From positions 1 to 10,280 of the forward strand of contig JBASRM010000191.1 of the NCBI GenBank assembly GCA_049273835.1: a stretch of 10,280 nucleotides of DNA. Reading direction: 5' to 3'. Positions 6,768 through 10,280 of this stretch are shown in pieces (within the stretch, counting starts at the first letter, position 1; each line of letters starts with the position of its first letter). Made by a program: the position numbers and the translations under genes. The notes under the pieces are model-generated. The model did no database searches. It had not been told where the DNA came from and saw only the letters and a list, made by a program, of their open reading frames with translations. Origin of the DNA: Onstottus_A sp049273835 (lineage in GTDB: Bacteria; Acidobacteriota; Blastocatellia; UBA7656).

Positions 6768-7727
6768 TCAACGGTCACCTAATGTTGAATCTAAGAACTG
6801 CGCAACCCTGCTGACGTACAAAGCTTGATCCGCCTGAAATGCATGCCCGTGAATCTCGGAACCCGGGCCGTCAACTACTAACAGATCTCGCATCGAACTT
6901 GTTGATCCGTTGTAGAGGCTTTGAGCAACCTCCGGCGGCATCCGGCGGTCGTGCGCTGCCGCGATGAATAGAATGGGCCGGTCGCCGATGCGCCTTACGG
7001 CGTCGAGCGCGTCGAGCTTTGAGCCGTCGAAGCCCGCCCGGCGCTCTATGAAAAATCTCAACTCATTCGAAAATGGAAATGTCGGAAGGTGCAAAAAGAT
7101 TTTGATGTGATGATCGACCGTATCTTTGAACGTCAGAAACGAACTGTCAGAAATCACGGCGGCAACCTCCGGTGTCTCAGCCGCCGCAAGAAGCGCCGCG
7201 GTCGCCCCCATCGAAATCCCAAACAAGACAATTCGATCAGTCGAATGGCTCTCTTCACGCAGAAAACGCACTGCCGCTTCAACGTCCAGCCTTTCGTTGT
7301 GACCGAGACTCACTCGCGCGGGTCCGCTCATTCCGTGGTTGCGCGAGTCGTACAACAATGCGCCGTAACCTTGCTTCCAAAGTTGCAAAGCGCGATCTAG
7401 AAGCTCCCGCCGCGATCTGAAAAGCCCGTGCGAATAGATGATAGTCGCGTGTTTATCGCGACTGGGAACGAGCCATCCGCTTATCTTCACACCGTCTGAA
7501 GTCTCGAACACTATATCCTTAAACGGCGCGCCGAGGTCTCCGGGAGTTTGGGTGAGGTTGCGGTCGATCGGGCGGGTCTTGGCGCTTGTGACCAGCATCG
7601 CAAAGCCGAACGGAAACACGCCGAAGACGAGAACGAGCGCGATGATGATCAGTGTGATGACAACCCGCTTGAGGATTCTTCGCCATCTGGGGGGCTTGGC
7701 TTTTGGATTGTTGTTCAATTCGGGCAT
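6768..7727 (-). CDS. Membrane-anchored alpha/beta hydrolase
   Basis: The 319-residue protein has a basic N-terminus (KPPRWRRILKR) and one hydrophobic segment (about 22-47), so it is probably anchored in the inner membrane with the enzyme outside. The rest is an alpha/beta-hydrolase fold: a strand with YSHGLFRSRREL (oxyanion-loop HG at 100-101), YDSRNHGMSG (126-135), the nucleophile elbow GISMG with Ser172, Asp260 in AAAHDRRMP, and His295 (or His293) in SEIHGHAF. The general layout resembles the COG1073 group (YfhR/ABHD13-like serine hydrolases). The substrate cannot be told; esterase, thioesterase or peptidase activity are all possible. The ATG at 7727 gives the membrane segment directly. Its ribosome site is weak (GGAC six bases upstream). 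The gene lies 86 bp after the MFS gene on the same strand and may be read from that promoter or its own. The intervening DNA is taken up largely by a structured element. Confidence 0.88.
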   Translation of the reverse strand: MPELNNNPKAKPPRWRRILKRVVITLIIIALVLVFGVFPFGFAMLVTSAKTRPIDRNLTQTPGDLGAPFKDIVFETSDGVKISGWLVPSRDKHATIIYSHGLFRSRRELLDRALQLWKQGYGALLYDSRNHGMSGPARVSLGHNERLDVEAAVRFLREESHSTDRIVLFGISMGATAALLAAAETPEVAAVISDSSFLTFKDTVDHHIKIFLHLPTFPFSNELRFFIERRAGFDGSKLDALDAVRRIGDRPILFIAAAHDRRMPPEVAQSLYNGSTSSMRDLLVVDGPGSEIHGHAFQADQALYVSRVAQFLDSTLGDR

Positions 7728-7743
7728 TTTTGTCCGGTATTGC

Positions 7744-7798
7744 TCTGAGTCAAGCTTCAGCTTGCGGAGATATAAGCAGCCTAACGGCTGAACTCAGA
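7744..7798. repeat. 55-nt element folding as a three-way junction
   Basis: Outer arms TCTGAGT (7744-7750) and ACTCAGA (7792-7798) are perfectly complementary. They enclose two compact hairpins: CAAGC-TTCA-GCTTG (7751-7764) and CAGCC-TAAC-GGCTG (7777-7790), joined by a 12-base A/G-rich stretch. Nested perfect stems of seven, five and five base pairs in 55 bases are well above what a random gap usually shows. It sits between the MFS stop (7814) and the hydrolase start (7727). It could be a small palindromic mobile repeat (REP/MITE-like), an RNA element in the transcript, or a 3' end signal. It is not a tRNA, because the D, anticodon and T arms are missing. Confidence 0.6.
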
Positions 7799-7813
7799 AC
7801 GTTACATCCCTCT

Positions 7814-9052
7814 TTACGCTGGCGAGTCGGTGACAACCGGTTCCTTCATCATAAAGATGCAAACTGCCGCGGCCAGCGTTGCGATTCCGCTGAACAGTCC
7901 TACCGCCCGATAGCCGACGCTGTCGTAGAGCTGCCCGCAAGCCACCGTGGCAATCGCAATTCCGATCTGCGAAGCGGTGTTGCGAGCCGCGACCAATGTG
8001 CCGCGAGCGCTTCGGGGCACCAGCTCAGTTGCCAGCGCTTGCAACGGGCCTTGCCTGAACGCGAACGCCAACGCCGCCAACATCAAACTGGCGTAGAGCA
8101 CAATGCCGCGGCCAAGAACCGGGATAACCAGCAACATTGCGGCAAGCAGAATGGTGCTGAGAATTGAGACACCGCGCTTGCCGAATTTATCTGAAACTGG
8201 TCCTGCAACGACCACGCCCAACAGGAGCGCTATCCCGATGACCGCGAATACTACATCAAACTCGCGGGTGCTGAACTGTAGGCTCTGCTTGAGCCACGAA
8301 CCAAGGTAGAAAAAGAAACCAACGAATCCACCGGATACAAAGAACGCGGCTGCGATGGCGGCAACTCGTTCTCGATTGTCGGATAGCATTCTGATGTTGT
8401 GAAATCGCCGCGCAACGATGGCTGAGGGATCTTGTTGGTTCATCAGGTGCTTGTCTTCCGGCAGCAGGGTGAGCACCGCTAAGAATGCCACCATCGATAA
8501 CAAACCGAACGCCGCGAAGCTCATTCGCCAGCCTTGCCATTGAGCGATGTTATTGGCGATCTGAACTCCACCGACAAGCGCTGCGAACAGGCCGGCTTGG
8601 ACAATGCTCATGGCAACGCCTCGGCGCTTGTAGGGAAAGTAGTCCGCTACGTAAGCAATCGAACAGGTCGAAAAGGTGCCGGCGGCCAGACCGGTGCACA
8701 GCCTCACTCCCGCAAGCACTCGAACATCACCAACCAGCGGCACCGAGACCAATGAGACCCCGAACAAAATTGAAGCGTAGAGCAGGAAACGCCGGCGGCC
8801 AAATCGATCGGAAATTGGGCCTATCAGCAGGGCCGCGGTAGCGGCAGCCAGCGCATAGGCCGGGCCGATCATCTGCCCTACTTCGCCTTCCTTCAATCCG
8901 AACTCGCGCGCGATCAGCGGCAGAAGCGGAGAGATCATCTGGTTATCGCTGCTGCCCAGAAAGAAAACCAAAAAGAGGATGGCGATTACGATGCCGGCGC
9001 GTGGTGGTGAACTCGTTTGATCGGAGGCTTTCTTAGTCTTCGGTGACGTCAT
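7814..9052 (-). CDS. MFS transporter
   Basis: This is a 412-residue integral membrane protein of the major facilitator superfamily, which moves small solutes across the inner membrane using ion gradients. Hydrophobic segments run through the whole length, consistent with twelve helices, with a hydrophilic central loop near 199-228 (PEDKHLMNQQDPS). The signature motif A is present after helix 2 (GPISDRFGRRR, 78-88), with its weaker copy in the second half (GPVSDKFGKR, 284-293). The charged residue in the first helix (Asp36 in GSSDNQMISPLLP) and overall spacing resemble DHA1-type drug/proton antiporters and their relatives, but substrate and direction cannot be read from the sequence. I chose the ATG at 9052 because AAGGA lies four bases upstream. 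In-frame upstream starts (ATG 9115, TTG 9118) add a polar N-terminus with no ribosome site, though the predicted transcript start is just ahead of them, so a leaderless longer form is possible. Confidence 0.9.
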   Translation of the reverse strand: MTSPKTKKASDQTSSPPRAGIVIAILFLVFFLGSSDNQMISPLLPLIAREFGLKEGEVGQMIGPAYALAAATAALLIGPISDRFGRRRFLLYASILFGVSLVSVPLVGDVRVLAGVRLCTGLAAGTFSTCSIAYVADYFPYKRRGVAMSIVQAGLFAALVGGVQIANNIAQWQGWRMSFAAFGLLSMVAFLAVLTLLPEDKHLMNQQDPSAIVARRFHNIRMLSDNRERVAAIAAAFFVSGGFVGFFFYLGSWLKQSLQFSTREFDVVFAVIGIALLLGVVVAGPVSDKFGKRGVSILSTILLAAMLLVIPVLGRGIVLYASLMLAALAFAFRQGPLQALATELVPRSARGTLVAARNTASQIGIAIATVACGQLYDSVGYRAVGLFSGIATLAAAVCIFMMKEPVVTDSPA

Positions 9053-9126
9053 TCGTCCTTGCGCGCCGCTCGGAGTTCTCTCAGCCCAGTTCGAGCACCG
9101 GCTGAAGCCGCCCATCAACTCGTGCG

Positions 9127-9156
9127 ATGCTAGAGGAAGGGCGAACTGCCTGTCAA
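9127..9156 (-). promoter_or_regulatory. Promoter for the MFS gene
   Basis: On the minus strand a perfect -35 box TTGACA (9156-9151) is followed, after 18 bases, by TAGCAT (9132-9127, four of six -10 matches). The start would be near 9120, giving a leader of about 68 bases to the ATG at 9052. The leader contains a small CGGC-TGAA-GCCG hairpin (9099-9110). Confidence 0.5.
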
Positions 9157-9160
9157 CAAA

Positions 9161-9189
9161 GTGTCACCATCGCAAGGTAGTGATAAAAT
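9161..9189 (+). promoter_or_regulatory. Promoter for the MBL-fold gene
   Basis: TAAAAT (9184-9189, five of six -10 matches) lies 17 bases after GTGTCA (9161-9166, four of six -35 matches). The -10 box is 25 bases from its start to the ATG, the same distance as in the TPR-gene promoter. It diverges from the MFS promoter; the two -35 boxes are only four bases apart. Confidence 0.5.
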
Positions 9190-9208
9190 CAATAACCTTC
9201 GGTGGATC

Positions 9209-9982
9209 ATGAAGCTGACGATACTTGGTTCTGGAACCGTTGTTCCGAGTGAAACCCGGAATTCGGCGGGATACTTCGTAGAGCTGCCCGATGCGCGGAT
9301 CATGCTGGACTGCGGTGCGGGAACCGTGCACGCACTGGCTCGTTACGCGCTGCCCTGGGAGCAGATGACTCACCTGTTTGTCAGTCACTTTCACGTAGAC
9401 CACGTTGGCGAATTGGCATCTCTATTTTTCGCGTTTCGCTACGGGATAAACACCAATCGAACGGAGCCTCTGACGATACTCGGTCCACTCGGGCTGAACA
9501 GGGTAATTGACGGTCTGAAGATGGCGTTCGGCGCGACGCTCCTGGAGACGAAGTTTCCGGTGAGTCTACGAATGCTAGCGCCGGGGGACCGCGTGGAACT
9601 TGGACCTGACTCGGTGCTCACGGTTGCAAAGACTCCGCATACAAGTGAAAGCCTTGCAGTCAGGATCGAGAGCGCCGGCCGGACTCTTTGCTACACCGGT
9701 GATACCGCATACGACGATGAGTTGGCGCGGTTCTTTAGCAAGGCTGATATTTTGGTATCCGAGTGTTCGTTTCGTGAACCGCGACCAGGCGTTCCTCATC
9801 TGTCTGTAAGCGAAGCCGCCCGATTGGCAACTCGAGCCGGAGTTGCTCGATTGATCGTTACACATTTCTATTTCGACGTTAATGAAACCGAGTTGAAGGA
9901 AGAGTTGGCGCGTGAGTTCGCAGGTGAGGTGATGATCGGACGAGATGGTCTCAGCGTTGAAACGGGGTCTGTTGGTATGTGA
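9209..9982 (+). CDS. RNase Z-like metallo-beta-lactamase-fold hydrolase
   Basis: The 257-residue protein has the metallo-beta-lactamase fold that binds two metal ions, usually zinc, and cleaves phosphodiesters or other esters. Seen metal ligands are H60, H62, D64 and H65 (SHFHVDHVGE), H144 (TPHTSESLAVR), D165 (CYTGDTAYDDEL) and H219 (VTHFYFD). A further His197 in PHLSVSEAARLA matches the conserved HxxxxEA-type position of the RNase Z (ElaC) group. The opening MKLTILGSGTVVPSETRNSAGYFVE is also typical of that group. It is shorter than most bacterial tRNase Z and I do not see a clear exosite (tRNA-clamping) insertion, so tRNA 3' processing is possible but a different phosphodiesterase or hydrolase role is equally likely. 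I chose the ATG at 9209 because it starts the fold and GGTGGA lies just upstream; an in-frame GTG at 9161 lies inside the -35 box. The gene stands alone on the plus strand. Confidence 0.88.
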   Translation: MKLTILGSGTVVPSETRNSAGYFVELPDARIMLDCGAGTVHALARYALPWEQMTHLFVSHFHVDHVGELASLFFAFRYGINTNRTEPLTILGPLGLNRVIDGLKMAFGATLLETKFPVSLRMLAPGDRVELGPDSVLTVAKTPHTSESLAVRIESAGRTLCYTGDTAYDDELARFFSKADILVSECSFREPRPGVPHLSVSEAARLATRAGVARLIVTHFYFDVNETELKEELAREFAGEVMIGRDGLSVETGSVGM

Positions 9983-10023
9983 GTGTCAGCAGAAGGCCCC
10001 GGGGGATTGTGGAAATCGCGACT

Positions 10024-10126
10024 CCGAGGGCGGAGCCCATCGGCACAGAGGGCGGCGAAGCCGCGAACAATAGGAGGAGGCAATTGCCGAGGGCGGAGCC
10101 CATCGGCACAGCGGGCGGCGAAGCCG
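10024..10126. repeat. Two copies of a 40-bp GC-rich repeat with paired mini-hairpins
   Basis: Copies at 10024-10063 and 10087-10126 differ at a single base (CACAGAG versus CACAGCG). Each contains GGGC-GGA-GCCC and CGGC-GAA-GCCG, two adjacent four-base-pair hairpins with three-base loops. Flanking sequence is unrelated, so the repeat boundaries are sharp. The form resembles REP-type dispersed palindromes. It lies just downstream of the MBL gene and could shield or end its transcript, but that is not shown. Confidence 0.9.
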
Positions 10127-10151
10127 ACTCAATCGTGTAGCTTGGTTCTGG

Positions 10152-10280
10152 GACACTCCAAGGCTGTCGCTCCAACGGCCGTCGCTCCAACGGCCGTGGC
10201 TCCAATGCTGTCGCTCCAACGGTCGTCGCTCCAAGGCTGTCGCTCCCAGCCGGTCGCTTCAAGGCTTGACGCCTGAACAC
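10152..10280. repeat. Degenerate 14-15-bp tandem repeat array (about 9 units)
   Basis: Units approximate GTCGCTCCAA(C)GGCY. They start at 10152, 10166, 10181, 10196, 10210, 10225, 10239, 10253 and 10268, alternating irregularly between 14 and 15 bases. Units at 10166 and 10181 are identical; others differ by one to five bases. The array reaches the window edge and may continue. The irregular length rules out a coding repeat. It contrasts with the nearly perfect 14-bp array at the left edge, although both contain AAGGCT. Confidence 0.88.

Larger units (their letters stand above)
9983..10280. other. Non-coding repeat-rich region after the MBL gene
   Basis: No gene is supported in these 298 bases. 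Long open frames exist on both strands, but their products are only the repeats translated (periodic Arg/Ser/Pro/Trp-rich peptides). The region holds two 40-bp copies of a GC-rich element and then a degenerate 14-15-bp tandem array that reaches the window edge. Confidence 0.8.

Noticed and set aside
7744..7798. tRNA-like gene because of a seven-base-pair outer stem
   Set aside because: There are only two inner arms, no anticodon arm of correct size, no T-loop consensus and only 55 bases in total.
9951..10280. Minus- and plus-strand open frames encoding periodic peptides
   Set aside because: They are translations of the 40-bp and 14-15-bp nucleotide repeats. Unit length varies between 14 and 15 bases, so no reading frame is preserved across the array.
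10024..10280. CRISPR array at the right end
   Set aside because: There are only two 40-bp copies separated by 23 bases. The following units are contiguous with no unique spacers, and no cas genes are present.

Overview
The window looks like ordinary chromosomal DNA from a moderately GC-rich, probably Gram-negative-type bacterium that makes isoprenoids by the MEP (non-mevalonate) route. A secreted PEGA-plus-TPR protein, the gene style and abundant short intergenic tandem repeats fit Acidobacteriota (Blastocatellia-like). That assignment is an inference from protein style and is held at low to moderate confidence.

Layout. Positions 1-97 hold a 14-bp tandem repeat. From 5055 down to 121 runs a compact minus-strand cluster: a small glutaredoxin-like gene, xseA, a short remnant of a DUF1287-family gene, xseB, ispA and dxs. 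Positions 5056-5398 carry no convincing gene but do contain a good plus-strand promoter. It drives a secreted PEGA/TPR-repeat protein (5399-6724). This gene converges on a minus-strand membrane-anchored alpha/beta hydrolase (6768-7727), which is preceded by a minus-strand MFS transporter (7814-9052). Between these last two lies a 55-nt element that can fold as a three-way junction. A divergent promoter region (9053-9208) separates the transporter from a plus-strand RNase Z-like metallo-beta-lactamase-fold hydrolase (9209-9982). The last 300 bases (9983-10280) are non-coding and made of two unrelated repeat types.

How the genes work together. Dxs makes 1-deoxyxylulose 5-phosphate, the entry point of the MEP pathway, and IspA condenses the resulting C5 units to farnesyl diphosphate. 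XseA and XseB are the two subunits of exonuclease VII. The grouping xseA-xseB-ispA-dxs is a widespread bacterial arrangement, so the cluster itself is not new. The unusual point is the piece between xseA and xseB: 168 bp, of which about 160 encode the C-terminal 50-odd residues of a DUF1287 protein. Its stop codon overlaps the xseB start as ATGA. This suggests a complete DUF1287 gene once sat in the operon and lost its front part by deletion.

I did not find a clear undescribed system such as a defence island, retroelement or CRISPR. The points most worth following are the DUF1287 remnant, the three-way-junction element, the repeat clusters at both ends, a glutaredoxin-like protein whose first active-site Cys is Ser, and a Dxs whose thiamine-diphosphate motif reads GDA instead of GDG.
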